From CAWJHE01 sp964614855 (GTDB lineage: Bacteria > Chloroflexota > Anaerolineae > Anaerolineales > UBA4823): a stretch of 39,763 nucleotides of DNA. The first letter of the stretch is position 1, and every line of letters starts with the position of its first letter. The notes below the pieces were generated by a model. That model had not been told where the DNA came from and made no database searches. It was given only the letters and a program-made list of their open reading frames with translations. The stretch is taken from contig CAZTMX010000007.1 in the NCBI GenBank assembly GCA_964614855.1, positions 1 to 39,763 on the forward strand. Reading direction: 5' to 3'. The position numbers and the translations under genes were made by a program. Of the stretch, positions 7,861 through 15,458 are shown piece by piece.

Positions 7861-8154
7861 TCAAATTGTGGTGGCATCGATTCGATCATATTCTTCATGG
7901 GTTCCAACAAATCGAATATAGACAACACCATGTTGGTAAACGACAACTACCACTAACCGGTAATGGTTACCTTTTACATTGAACACTACCCTGTTATGGG
8001 CCACAAAGCTGGCATTTTTGTAAACTGTTTTGATATCTGCCGGTGTATTCCATGTGGATCGCTTCACATCATGGTACCAGGTTTGTAAGGAAATGTTTGC
8101 ATCCGGGTGTTTCTCCCAGAATTCGCGTAGAATGCGCCGGCTGATAATCCTCAT
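7861..8154 (-). CDS. higB: HigB-type toxin (mRNA interferase)
   Basis: A 97-residue HigB_toxin-family protein, expected to be a ribosome-associated mRNA endonuclease of the RelE superfamily. Diagnostic segments are the N-terminal MRIISRRILREFWEKHPDA, the central LQTWYHDVKRSTW, the VVFNVKGNHYRLVV strands and the C-terminal VYIRFVGTHEEYDRIDA. All expected parts are present and the length is normal, so it should be functional. It is the first gene of the pair and has a promoter with a palindromic operator immediately upstream. Confidence 0.94.
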   Translation of the reverse strand: MRIISRRILREFWEKHPDANISLQTWYHDVKRSTWNTPADIKTVYKNASFVAHNRVVFNVKGNHYRLVVVVVYQHGVVYIRFVGTHEEYDRIDATTI

Positions 8155-8160
8155 GCTAAG

Positions 8161-8190
8161 ATTATATCACAGAGTTACCAATATGGTAAC
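8161..8190 (-). promoter_or_regulatory. higBA promoter and operator
   Basis: Minus-strand TATAAT at 8166-8161 lies 17 bases from TTACCA (8189-8184). A perfect inverted repeat GTTACC-N5-GGTAAC (8174-8190) overlaps the -35 box and spacer. This is the layout expected for autoregulation by HigA. Confidence 0.7.
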
Positions 8191-8412
8191 GAATATATTG
8201 GTTTTTTACTGCCTATCCCGCTTTATCGTCGGTTTCTGAGGTGTTTTTTAGCTAATCTCTGACCAAGCAGAGCACGAGTTAGCGTAACGCTCAGCGCACA
8301 AATATTTTAGCAAGCACCGGCAAAGCCAGCCTGGATAGAATTACAAGACACAGACAAACAAGAGGCTGGTCCAACTCCATCCGAGATGATCAGGGTGAGA
8401 TGCAATTATATT
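8191..8412. other. Non-coding gap with bulged hairpins
   Basis: No gene is visible between the higBA operator and the acetyltransferase remnant. A bulged hairpin pairs GCTAA (8251-8255) with TTAGC (8279-8283) and CTCTG (8257-8261) with CAGAG (8268-8272). It is followed by the short palindrome AGCGT-A-ACGCT (8281-8291). These may be remnants of a recombination site or transcript ends. Confidence 0.4.
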
Positions 8413-8946
8413 TTAATCTGCAAGCGTCTGCGGCCCAACCGCCTCGAAACCTTTGTGAAATGTGACGGTTCCTTGCGGATAGCTGCCGTCAAAGGAAAGC
8501 GCAAAAAACGCTTCGGGCGGAACCCCCTCGTGTGCCAGACCGGCGACATTTATAAATCCAAATTTTGGGTAATATTCCGGGTGCCCAACCAGGCAGCAGC
8601 CTTTGGCGCCCAGCTTCTTCAAGCGCGCCAACCCTTCGCGGATCAATGCTTTTCCGATACCCATGCGCTGGTACTCCGGCAGCACCGACACCGGGCCAAG
8701 CCCGAACCAGCCCTGGGCGCCGTCCGAAATGGCGATGGGGGAAAATGCAATATGCCCCACAATCCGGCCGTCCAATTCAGCCACCAGCGATAGTGTCAGG
8801 GCCTCTGCCGCTCACAGCGCATCGACGATATATTGTTCGGTGTGGTCGCTGATATCCAGGGTCATAAACGCTGCGGCTGTTACTTCACTAATAACGGCCT
8901 CGTCCCGGCCGGTTTCGTCTCGAATCATGATCTTTGTTGTGGTCAT
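8413..8946 (-). pseudogene. GNAT acetyltransferase interrupted by an in-frame TGA
   Basis: The frame from ATG 8946 to the stop at 8413 encodes a YhbS-like N-acetyltransferase of about 177 residues. The N-terminal 44 codons (MIRDETGRDEAVISEVTAAAF onward to YIVDAL) end in TGA at 8814-8812, after which the same frame continues with AAEALTLSLVAELDGRIVGHIAFSP. The acetyl-CoA loop is intact (GPVSVLPEYQRMGIGKALI) as is the typical GHPEYYPKFGF segment. The TGA replaces a position usually holding arginine, consistent with CGA to TGA. An internal GTG at 8784 could restart translation but would lack the first strands and helix. A sequencing error is possible; selenocysteine makes no sense here. Confidence 0.85.
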
Positions 8947-9003
8947 AGCATTTTCTCTAAGTAAGTTGGGTAGCGGTGAGTGCAGGGTTGAAAGCTATCA
9001 AGT

Positions 9004-9702
9004 TTACCAGACCCCTGGCAATAGCCTGTAACGTACCTTTTGCGCGTACTCCCGATACCCCGGGAGATTAACCTGCAAGAAGCGGTCTTCCAGGCTGGTG
9101 CGGAGGAAGAAGACCGCGCCAAATATTACGACAGGAATGAAAGCCCAGGCTGAGTCGAGCAGAAGCGGCATGCCCAGGCTTGCTATCAGGCTGCCCAAAT
9201 AGCCGGGATGGCGTACCCATGCATACGGCCCGCTCGATACCACCTTATGCCCTCGCTCATCCTGGATGCGCACTGTCCCAGAGAAATAAGCATTCTCGAC
9301 AAAGGCGTAGGACGCAAGGACATATCCAAACACGATCAACGCCAGCCCGGCGATCTCAACTGGGAGCGAGAAACCGGCTGACCAGTGAAAAAGGGCATCC
9401 AACCCGGCCACCAGCAGGATGAAGACGCTGCCAAAGGCAACCAGCGGTGAGAGCCATTTATCCCATGGTTGGGTATTCTCATGCTGGTTGTAATTCGCCC
9501 GCTCTTTGAGAATATCGGGACTTTTGCGCCTCGCCAGTGCCCGGCTAATGACAAAGGTCAGGATAAAAACCGCCGCCATCGCCCAGGCTTCCCACCAGTT
9601 CCATCTTCCGGAAATTATGATCGGTATGAGAGGGATAACTATCAGAACCAGCAGCAGCATGATCACGACGCGAACGATATTGACATCCTTTTTGTTTTCC
9701 AT
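9004..9702 (-). CDS. Isoprenylcysteine carboxylmethyltransferase-family membrane protein
   Basis: A 232-residue integral membrane protein of the ICMT/PEMT-like methyltransferase superfamily. About five hydrophobic segments are visible (near residues 9-31, 37-54, 84-105, 115-135, 175-200). The family signature SSGPYAWVRHPGYLGSL (about 160-176) and the terminal EDRFLQVNLPGYREYAQKVRY (about 205-225) form the SAM site at the membrane face. Bacterial members methylate small lipophilic or isoprenoid-like molecules, but the substrate is unknown. ATG 9702 has a GAGGT ribosome site. The broken GNAT gene follows 57 bases downstream on the same strand. Confidence 0.88.
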   Translation of the reverse strand: MENKKDVNIVRVVIMLLLVLIVIPLIPIIISGRWNWWEAWAMAAVFILTFVISRALARRKSPDILKERANYNQHENTQPWDKWLSPLVAFGSVFILLVAGLDALFHWSAGFSLPVEIAGLALIVFGYVLASYAFVENAYFSGTVRIQDERGHKVVSSGPYAWVRHPGYLGSLIASLGMPLLLDSAWAFIPVVIFGAVFFLRTSLEDRFLQVNLPGYREYAQKVRYRLLPGVW

Positions 9703-9775
9703 TTTTTACCTCACTTATTATTGTTATTCTTAACTACTATTTTCTGATATTTGACCGAAAAATGCAATACCAAAG

Positions 9776-9797
9776 CCTGGCAATCCCTGATGCCAGG
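9776..9797. repeat. Inverted repeat upstream of the DUF3592 promoter
   Basis: Perfect arms CCTGGCA (9776-9782) and TGCCAGG (9791-9797) with an 8-base spacer, ending 3 bases before the -35 box at 9801. Position suits an activator or repressor site for the plus-strand promoter, or a site shared with the divergent ICMT-like gene. Confidence 0.55.
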
Positions 9798-9800
9798 TTG

Positions 9801-9829
9801 TTGACATGGGAGGTGGGCGAACATATAAT
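9801..9829 (+). promoter_or_regulatory. Consensus sigma-70 promoter
   Basis: Perfect TTGACA (9801-9806), 17-base spacer, perfect TATAAT (9824-9829). It would give a leader of roughly 57 bases before ATG 9893 of the DUF3592 gene. Confidence 0.85.
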
Positions 9830-9892
9830 TGTGAATTGATCTTCAATGTACTGATCCCCTATCAAAAATCAATAATTAGAAAGGTTTGCATC

Positions 9893-10335
9893 ATGACCAC
9901 ACAAATCCTATTGATCGTGTTAGCTGTTTTGATGCTTGCTGTAAGTTGCTTTTTGGTTTGAAGATTTGGAGTTTTAACCGCAGAAAAACAGCCAGTGCTG
10001 GCTGGCCGATCATTGCTGCAGATGTGGTTTCTAAAGATATTTCGTCGCGCAGGAATAGTAAGACCAATGTCACTTCATACCGCGCCAACGTTACCTATCG
10101 TTACGCTGCTCCGGGCGGACCCATTGAAAAAAAGCTGTTTCTTGGCAGCAAGAATATGCGCGACCAGGCGGAGAAGCTGGTGGATGACATAGGCGAAACC
10201 ATTCAGGTGCATTACAATCCAGAAAAACCTGCGGAGAATTTCACCGATTATGAAAAGACCATGCCTGTAGATGTGATTACAATGATTGTGTCACTGATCC
10301 TGGCGGTAATCCTGGTTGTACTGGCTTTTATATAG
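9893..10335 (+). pseudogene. DUF3592 membrane protein with an N-terminal frameshift
   Basis: A small membrane protein of the DUF3592 type. The natural start is ATG 9893 (AAAGG upstream), encoding a hydrophobic first helix MTTQILLIVLAVLMLAVSCF, but this frame stops at TGA soon after. The remaining protein (KIWSFNRRKTASAGWPIIAADV, then VTYRYAAPGGPIEKKLFLGS, HYNPEKPAENF and a C-terminal helix VITMIVSLILAVILVVLAFI) lies in the -1 frame. Adding one T to the five-T run at 9950-9954 would restore a continuous two-helix protein. So this is a one-base deletion, an assembly error, or, less likely, programmed slippage. A model starting at TTG 9886 in the second frame gives a non-native hydrophilic N-terminus. 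The gene has a perfect consensus promoter. Function of the family is unknown. Confidence 0.75.
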
Positions 10336-10433
10336 GGGATTGCTGGCAAGAAAAAGCCTTATCAAAATTTCAACAGTATACCCAAATTTTACTAAGAAGA
10401 AAGCCCTTCACAGGCAAACGTCCTTACGATGTC

Positions 10434-10538
10434 CGCGCGCGGGTTCCGCGGCTGCATGGAAACCGGTCAGAACCCTTGCAAATCATCTGTGGTAACCGAA
10501 TGCTTTACACCCTAAGCGACCCGCGGAACCCGCGCGCG
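10434..10538. repeat. 18-bp perfect GC-rich inverted repeat with a 69-base loop
   Basis: Arm 1 (10434-10451) and arm 2 (10521-10538) are exact reverse complements; arm 1 reads CGCGCGCGGGTTCCGCGG. Arm 2 lies inside the last codons of the DUF4256 gene (the GARGFRG segment), arm 1 lies past its stop. The rest of the interval 10336-10504 shows no gene. Confidence 0.9.
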
Positions 10539-11080
10539 CCGTAATATGATTCTGCTCCATTATGGTACACAAAGACATGCCCATACCGGCGATCGGCAAA
10601 GATAGCGCCGCCGAGTTTTCTAATAGCGGGTGGGGTTTCTATCCAGCTAGATGTCCTGGTATCAAATTCTCCAAGTGTTTGCAATTGGCGATACTGATCT
10701 TCGGTCAGTATCTCAATGCCCATGGAAGCTGCCATATCCAAAGCGCTATTTTCTGGCTTATTTGATTTCCTTGAATCAAGCGCTTCACGATCGTAACAGA
10801 CATTTCTGCGTCCCGTTGGACTTTCCGCTGAACAATCGTAAAAAATGTACTCGCCCGTCTGATTATCCAGCCCCACGATATCTGGTTCACCGCCAGTCAT
10901 TTCCATCTCGTTCAGCGACCATAGTTTGCTGACAAGGGTTTCTAGCTTTGCTTGAACTCCAGACCAATCCAACCCGGGGTGGCGGTGCACATTTGCCTCA
11001 AAGCGGGCTTTCAATTTTCTGAGTAGTTCTTCACGTTGTTCCGCTGACAACTCATTCCTGGTGTTATCGTTGTTATTCAT
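10505..11080 (-). CDS. DUF4256 domain protein
   Basis: A 191-residue protein covering the whole DUF4256 family, whose function is unknown. Characteristic segments include LKARFEANVHRHPGLDW near residues 22-40, MEMTGGEPDIVGLD (about 60-73), EYIFYDCSAESPTGRRNVCYD (about 77-97) and the terminal VFVYHNGAESYYGARGFRGSLRV. The last residues coincide with one arm of an 18-bp inverted repeat. ATG 11080 has GGAGG about 11 bases upstream. It stands alone between a GC-rich inverted repeat and a bidirectional terminator and is not obviously part of an operon. Confidence 0.9.
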   Translation of the reverse strand: MNNNDNTRNELSAEQREELLRKLKARFEANVHRHPGLDWSGVQAKLETLVSKLWSLNEMEMTGGEPDIVGLDNQTGEYIFYDCSAESPTGRRNVCYDREALDSRKSNKPENSALDMAASMGIEILTEDQYRQLQTLGEFDTRTSSWIETPPAIRKLGGAIFADRRYGHVFVYHNGAESYYGARGFRGSLRV

Positions 11081-11166
11081 AAATTTCTATCCTCCGATCG
11101 ACTTAGCCTTTCATCACTGGTAAATTGGTTTGATACTTATAAATATCTATTTCCAGAGGTGTGAAT

Positions 11167-11199
11167 AAAAAGCGCCTTCAGAAGTAGAAGGCGCTTTTT
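11167..11199. terminator. Rho-independent terminator of the mevalonate operon
   Basis: Perfect 13-bp stem AAAAAGCGCCTTC / GAAGGCGCTTTTT around a 7-base loop, with a T run on both strands. It lies 19 bases after the last gene of the minus-strand mevalonate operon. Confidence 0.92.
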
Positions 11200-11217
11200 A
11201 GATCTTATAGTTTGGGT

Positions 11218-11625
11218 TTACTGCTGACCAGCCATCACCGGGCGGAATTTGTAGCCGTAGACGATGACCCCGCGTTCATCACCATCTTGCCGTAAACGGC
11301 GGGTGACCATTTCGACCGGTGCGCCTATTTCCACCGGCTGATCGCCCAGGTCAGTCAGCTGGGCTGTCACCATGGGACCTTCTTCCAACTTGACCAGGGC
11401 TACGGTATAGGGAGCGTTTTCTTCGTAACCCGCAGGCGGATCATAGACCGTGGTAAAGGAATATACTTCACCGCGGCCGCTGAAGTTGTACAGATTTTTA
11501 GCTTCCTTACCGCATTCTGGACAGACATCGCGCGGCGGGAAGATTTTTGATTCGCAATGCGGGCAGACTTCGCCTACCAGGCTGTAGCGTTGTTTGCGTA
11601 AACGCCAATGGCGTGATATTTCCAT
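11218..11625 (-). CDS. Zinc-ribbon/OB-fold (DUF35) partner protein of thiolase and HMG-CoA synthase
   Basis: A 135-residue protein with an N-terminal rubredoxin-like zinc ribbon (C21, C24, C35, C38 in CPHC and CPEC) and a C-terminal OB fold (GRGEVYSFTTVYDPPAGYEENAPYTVALVKLEEG). In archaea such DUF35 proteins hold acetoacetyl-CoA thiolase and HMG-CoA synthase together in one complex and are thought to keep the CoA intermediate from escaping. Being last in an operon with both partners, it very likely has the same job here. AAGGAG precedes ATG 11625; a strong terminator follows the stop. A gap of 96 bases separates it from the thiolase-like gene. Confidence 0.9.
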   Translation of the reverse strand: MEISRHWRLRKQRYSLVGEVCPHCESKIFPPRDVCPECGKEAKNLYNFSGRGEVYSFTTVYDPPAGYEENAPYTVALVKLEEGPMVTAQLTDLGDQPVEIGAPVEMVTRRLRQDGDERGVIVYGYKFRPVMAGQQ

Positions 11626-11721
11626 TCCGTTTTCTCCTTTTCAAAGCTTGTTTCTAAGCTTTATCGCTGTCAAATATACCCAGCAAGAACTATCAGATGC
11701 TATCAACCTGGCAAAATTTGA

Positions 11722-12912
11722 CTATAAACCAGCTGGCGCCTGATCCAAAGTCTCCAGCACATGGGTGACAGCTGTACTGGCTGGTCCGCCCAGGGCCTGA
11801 ACCAGGGCGCGCCGGGCGCCTGCCACCTGGTTCTTGCCTGCCTGGCCGCGCAATTGCAGGGTAGCTTCAACGAACTGGTACACGCCAGCCGCCCCGCCGG
11901 GGTTGCCGCGTGCTTTCATCCCGCCCATAGTACTGACTGGCATGGCGCCTTCCAGGCTGAGCGGGTGTACCCCATCGCCTGCCTGGCCCAAACGCCAGCC
12001 CTCCCCGCGGCTGGCAAAGCCTGCTGCTTCAAGCGAGAGAACAGCGTAGATAGAGAAAGCGTCATACAACTCAAAAAGATCCACCTGGGAGGGGGTGATG
12101 TGCGCCCTGGCACAGGCTTTTTGCACCGAGAGAGCAGCAGCGCGAAAATCCAGCGGATCCGGGCGGTCGTGTAAAGCCAGCGTATCGGTGGCGATACTGG
12201 CGCCGGCAATACGCACCAGAACATTGGGATATCCGGGCGGTAAGAGCTGCGGCCGGGTGAGGATCAAGGCAACTGCGCCGTCGGCATTTGGCGCTACATC
12301 AAACATATTCAACGGGTCGCTGACCATACCCGCTTTTTGATACGCTTCTGGCGTGATGGCTTTTCGGAACATGGCATTTGGGTTGCCAGCGCCGTTGGCG
12401 TGGGCGATTAGCGGAAAGCCAGCAAAAGCCTGGCGCGGTGCGCCGGTCTCGTACAGGTAGCGGCGCATCAGCAAGGCTGCCTGGCTGGAAGGCGCCAGCC
12501 CCTGAACGCTCTCATAATCGCTGTCGCCACTGGTGGCAAGCGCTTCTTCGATCGTTCCGCCTACCTGGTCTGTGTATTTTTCGATACCCAGCACAAGCGC
12601 TACATCCACCATTTCTGCTTTGACAGCCATATACGCGGCACGAGCCGCAGCGGCGCCAGATGCGCCGCTGGCTTCTACCGTCATGGCTTCGATGCCGGTC
12701 AAGCCGGCAAAATCTGCAATGAGCGCCCCCAGGTGAGCCTGCCTGGAGAGCTGCGGCGCTAGCATATTACCCACGTACAATGCCTGCGGCTGCAGACCGC
12801 CTGCATCTTTTTGGGCAGCCTGAATAGCCAGACAAGCCAGCTCGCGCAGGCTTTTATCCCAGTGTTCGTTGACAGGTGTTTGGCCGATCCCTGCAATGAC
12901 TACTTCTGCCAT
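11722..12912 (-). CDS. Archaeal-type thiolase-like protein with degenerate active site
   Basis: A 396-residue thiolase-fold protein placed between HMG-CoA synthase and the DUF35 protein, where archaea carry acetoacetyl-CoA thiolase. The overall match is clear: MTVEASGASGAAAARAAYMAV (78-97), PLNMFDVAPNADGAVALILT and STMGGMKARGNPGGAAGVYQ (327-346). However, the nucleophile position, normally C in VEAxCASG, is Gly83 (codon GGC); the His of the HD(C/A)F motif is Tyr283 in ELYDAF, with Ala285 at the possible Cys; and the His of GHPxGATG is Asn337. If these alignments hold, the protein cannot perform the usual ping-pong Claisen reaction and may be a structural or CoA-handling subunit, or use other residues. 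The gene itself is intact and full length, so it is under selection. The residue comparison is from memory of the family. Confidence 0.85.
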   Translation of the reverse strand: MAEVVIAGIGQTPVNEHWDKSLRELACLAIQAAQKDAGGLQPQALYVGNMLAPQLSRQAHLGALIADFAGLTGIEAMTVEASGASGAAAARAAYMAVKAEMVDVALVLGIEKYTDQVGGTIEEALATSGDSDYESVQGLAPSSQAALLMRRYLYETGAPRQAFAGFPLIAHANGAGNPNAMFRKAITPEAYQKAGMVSDPLNMFDVAPNADGAVALILTRPQLLPPGYPNVLVRIAGASIATDTLALHDRPDPLDFRAAALSVQKACARAHITPSQVDLFELYDAFSIYAVLSLEAAGFASRGEGWRLGQAGDGVHPLSLEGAMPVSTMGGMKARGNPGGAAGVYQFVEATLQLRGQAGKNQVAGARRALVQALGGPASTAVTHVLETLDQAPAGL

Positions 12913-12960
12913 AAGATTTTTTCCGTTTTTGTTGTGAACGATTTTTCTTTTGATTGCCGG

Positions 12961-14037
12961 TTATTTCATCGCCAGCTTTCCACGCATGCGAGCATACATG
13001 GCGTAATCGATGGGCGTGCGGCGGGCAATATAATCCTGGGTGAGCAGGGCGCGGTTTCGCCTTTCCAGGATGGCGTCGGTAACCGTGAAAGCAAAGGCGT
13101 CTGAGCCGGCGCCTGAACCGAAGGACACCATGAAGATGCGCTCACCGGGTTGGGCAATATCCAGCGTGGCGGTCAACCCGATGATGGCTGCGCCGGCATA
13201 GGTGTTGCCGATCACCGGCACCAGAAGCCCGGGTGCGATTTGCTCTTTGCTAAAGCCCAGCATCCCGGCAACTCGCTGCGGAAATTTTGTATTGGGCTGG
13301 TGGAAGATGGCGTATCTGTAATCGGCGGGGGTGGTGTTTGTGGCCTCTAGCAGCGTGCGCCCGGCTTCGGTGATATGCTTGAAATAGGCAGGCTCGCCGG
13401 TGAAGCGCTGGCCGTGTTCAGGGTATTTCTGATAAGCCCGGCGCCAGAAATCCGGGGTATCGGTGACAAACGAATAGGTTCCATCGATGATTGCCAGCGA
13501 TTCTTCAGCCGGGCCCAAGAGGTAAGCTGCGCCGCCTGCCCCCGCGGTATATTCCAGCGCATCGCCGGGTTTGCCTTGCGCCGTGTCCATGCCGATTGCC
13601 ATGGCGTAGCGTGCCATCCCAGAACCGACAAAACCGATGGCGGCAACCATGGCTTCGGTGCCGGCTTTACAGGCGAATTCCCAATCGGCTGCCTGGACAT
13701 TGGGGACGGCGCCAATCGCCTCGGCGACAATGGTGGAAGTGGGTTTAACTGCATACGGGTGGCTTTCGGAGCCAACCCACAGGGCGCGGATTTTGCTGGC
13801 GGGCACCTGCGCCCGTAGCATGGCGTTGCGCGCGGCTTCGATGGACATGGTCGCCACATCTTCATCCAGACCGGGGACCGATTTTTCTTTGATGGGCAAG
13901 GCACCCTCACCAGCGGTCCAGATACGGGCTACTTCGGATGCCGGCAGGCGGTACCTGGGCACATAAGCCCCATAACCGACAATACCCACCGGGCGATCGG
14001 GTTTCAATACCAGGTTTTCTGTGGAATTTTCGTTCAT
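12961..14037 (-). CDS. Hydroxymethylglutaryl-CoA synthase, archaeal type
   Basis: A 358-residue HMG-CoA synthase condensing acetyl-CoA with acetoacetyl-CoA, second step of the mevalonate pathway, cytoplasmic. The catalytic residues are all present: Glu59 in GLDEDVAT, nucleophile Cys123 in WEFACKAGTEA, and His246 in IFHQPNTKFP. The short length (about 350 rather than 460-520 of eukaryotes) and the sequence style place it with archaeal and Chloroflexota enzymes. Its ATG overlaps... in reverse order: the reductase stop (14034 end) and this start at 14037 share ATGA, so translation is coupled to the reductase upstream. The thiolase-like gene follows after 48 bases. Confidence 0.94.
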   Translation of the reverse strand: MNENSTENLVLKPDRPVGIVGYGAYVPRYRLPASEVARIWTAGEGALPIKEKSVPGLDEDVATMSIEAARNAMLRAQVPASKIRALWVGSESHPYAVKPTSTIVAEAIGAVPNVQAADWEFACKAGTEAMVAAIGFVGSGMARYAMAIGMDTAQGKPGDALEYTAGAGGAAYLLGPAEESLAIIDGTYSFVTDTPDFWRRAYQKYPEHGQRFTGEPAYFKHITEAGRTLLEATNTTPADYRYAIFHQPNTKFPQRVAGMLGFSKEQIAPGLLVPVIGNTYAGAAIIGLTATLDIAQPGERIFMVSFGSGAGSDAFAFTVTDAILERRNRALLTQDYIARRTPIDYAMYARMRGKLAMK

Positions 14038-15338
14038 TGCGTTTCCTTTGATTTCAATTGTTTCAGGATTTTTTCAGCGCGCTCGATGCGGATGTTTTTT
14101 TCTTCCACCAGTTGTTTGGCGATATGTTCCACCATCTTGCCCTCGGCGCCGGCTGCGATAGCGATCTGTCGAGCATGCAGGCTCATATGGCCGCGCTGGA
14201 TGCCCTCGGTAGCCAGGGCGCGCAAAGCTGCCAGGTTCTGCGCCAGCCCTACCGATACGATAATTTCAGCCAGCTGGCTGGCTGTTTGGATCTTCATTAG
14301 CTTTAACGCCGCCCTGGCTGTGGGGTGAACACGAGTGGCGCCGCCGACAATCCCAACCGCCATCGGCAATTCCAATGACCCTACAAGATCGCCTTGGGCG
14401 TTTGCACCCCAGGTGCTCAGCGAGATATATCTGCCGCTGCGGGCGGCGTAGGCATGCGCGCCGGCTTCCACTGCGCGCCAATCGTTACCCGTGGCAATCA
14501 CCACCGCATCGACACCGTTCATGATGCCCTTGTTGTGGGTAGCTGCGCGGTATGGATCTACAGCAGCAAATGCCCAGGCGGCTATGATGCCGTCGCGCAC
14601 TTCTTCGGCTTTATATTCGCCAAAAGCGAGTTGTTCCAAGGGGATGGTGCAACTTGCGTACGCCAGCCGCCGGTCAGCCAGGTTGCTCAGGATGCGCAGG
14701 TGCACCTTTCCACCGCTTATCGCTTCAATGCGTGGGGCAAGCATCTCTGCTGCAGTGTTGACAGCATTGGCGCCCATCGCATCCCGTACATCGATGATCA
14801 GGTGAACCACCAGGAAGGGGCCAATGGGGGTCTCTTCAAACAAGCGCACTTCGATATCGCGCGGCCCTCCTCCCAGCCGAGTGAGCAGTGGGTCAACCCC
14901 GGCAACCTCATTGAGTAAGGCTTCCTTTTCGGCGAGGATAGCAGCCCTGGCAGCATGCAGGTCTGGCACCTGCAGCACCTGCATCTGGGCGATCATTTCC
15001 GGTGGGCTGGAGTGGGCCAGAAACCCGCCTCCAGCGCGTGCCAGTTTGGCCATAAATGAAGCCCCTGCCACAACGGAGGGCTCTTCAATGACCATCGGCA
15101 CCAAAACATCCTTCCCGTTCACCAGGAAATTCAGCCCGATCCCCAGGGGTAAGGCGTGCACACCGGCGGCATTTTCAACCATGTGGTCAGCCTGCTCAGC
15201 GTTTAACCCGGTGTTTCCGCGCAAAATTTCCAGGTCTGCAGCATTGAGCGCTCCGCGGCGTGCCAGTTCATTCAGGCGTTCTTCCAGGCTGAGGTGGTAA
15301 AAGCCTGGGATGCGCGACCCTGGGTTGTTATTATTCAT
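14034..15338 (-). CDS. mvaA: Class II hydroxymethylglutaryl-CoA reductase
   Basis: A 434-residue class II HMG-CoA reductase producing mevalonate from HMG-CoA with NAD(P)H. Features: ENAAGVHALPLGIGLNF (55-71), the catalytic glutamate in IEEPSVVAGAS (E85/E86), the dinucleotide segment RDAMGANAVNT (185-195), the catalytic lysine K270 in THNKGIMNG, and the C-terminal mobile flap with GHMSLHARQIAIAAGA (383-398) carrying the catalytic histidine. Class II enzymes are the bacterial and some archaeal type; cofactor preference is not readable by eye. It is first gene of the operon and its stop overlaps the HMG-CoA synthase start. No later pathway genes (kinases, decarboxylase) are in the window. Confidence 0.95.
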   Translation of the reverse strand: MNNNNPGSRIPGFYHLSLEERLNELARRGALNAADLEILRGNTGLNAEQADHMVENAAGVHALPLGIGLNFLVNGKDVLVPMVIEEPSVVAGASFMAKLARAGGGFLAHSSPPEMIAQMQVLQVPDLHAARAAILAEKEALLNEVAGVDPLLTRLGGGPRDIEVRLFEETPIGPFLVVHLIIDVRDAMGANAVNTAAEMLAPRIEAISGGKVHLRILSNLADRRLAYASCTIPLEQLAFGEYKAEEVRDGIIAAWAFAAVDPYRAATHNKGIMNGVDAVVIATGNDWRAVEAGAHAYAARSGRYISLSTWGANAQGDLVGSLELPMAVGIVGGATRVHPTARAALKLMKIQTASQLAEIIVSVGLAQNLAALRALATEGIQRGHMSLHARQIAIAAGAEGKMVEHIAKQLVEEKNIRIERAEKILKQLKSKETQ

Positions 15339-15458
15339 AAAAAATCTGTTGAGGTCCTTTCATTTCTGGCTCGCCGCTAGTTATACCCACAGCCGACTGG
15401 CAAAAACTATCAAACCTGGACAAAATCGAGTAAAATTGTTTATGGTGAGGTAAATTGA

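Noticed and set aside
8251..8291. Bulged hairpin resembling an integron attC site in a stretch of cassette-like small genes
   Set aside because: The arms GCTAA/TTAGC do not fit the RYYYAAC and GTTRRRY core sites, and no second copy flanks the other small genes.
13347..13910. Long minus-strand frame inside the HMG-CoA synthase gene
   Set aside because: Low-complexity Pro/Ser/Arg-rich translation in a shadow frame of a clear gene.
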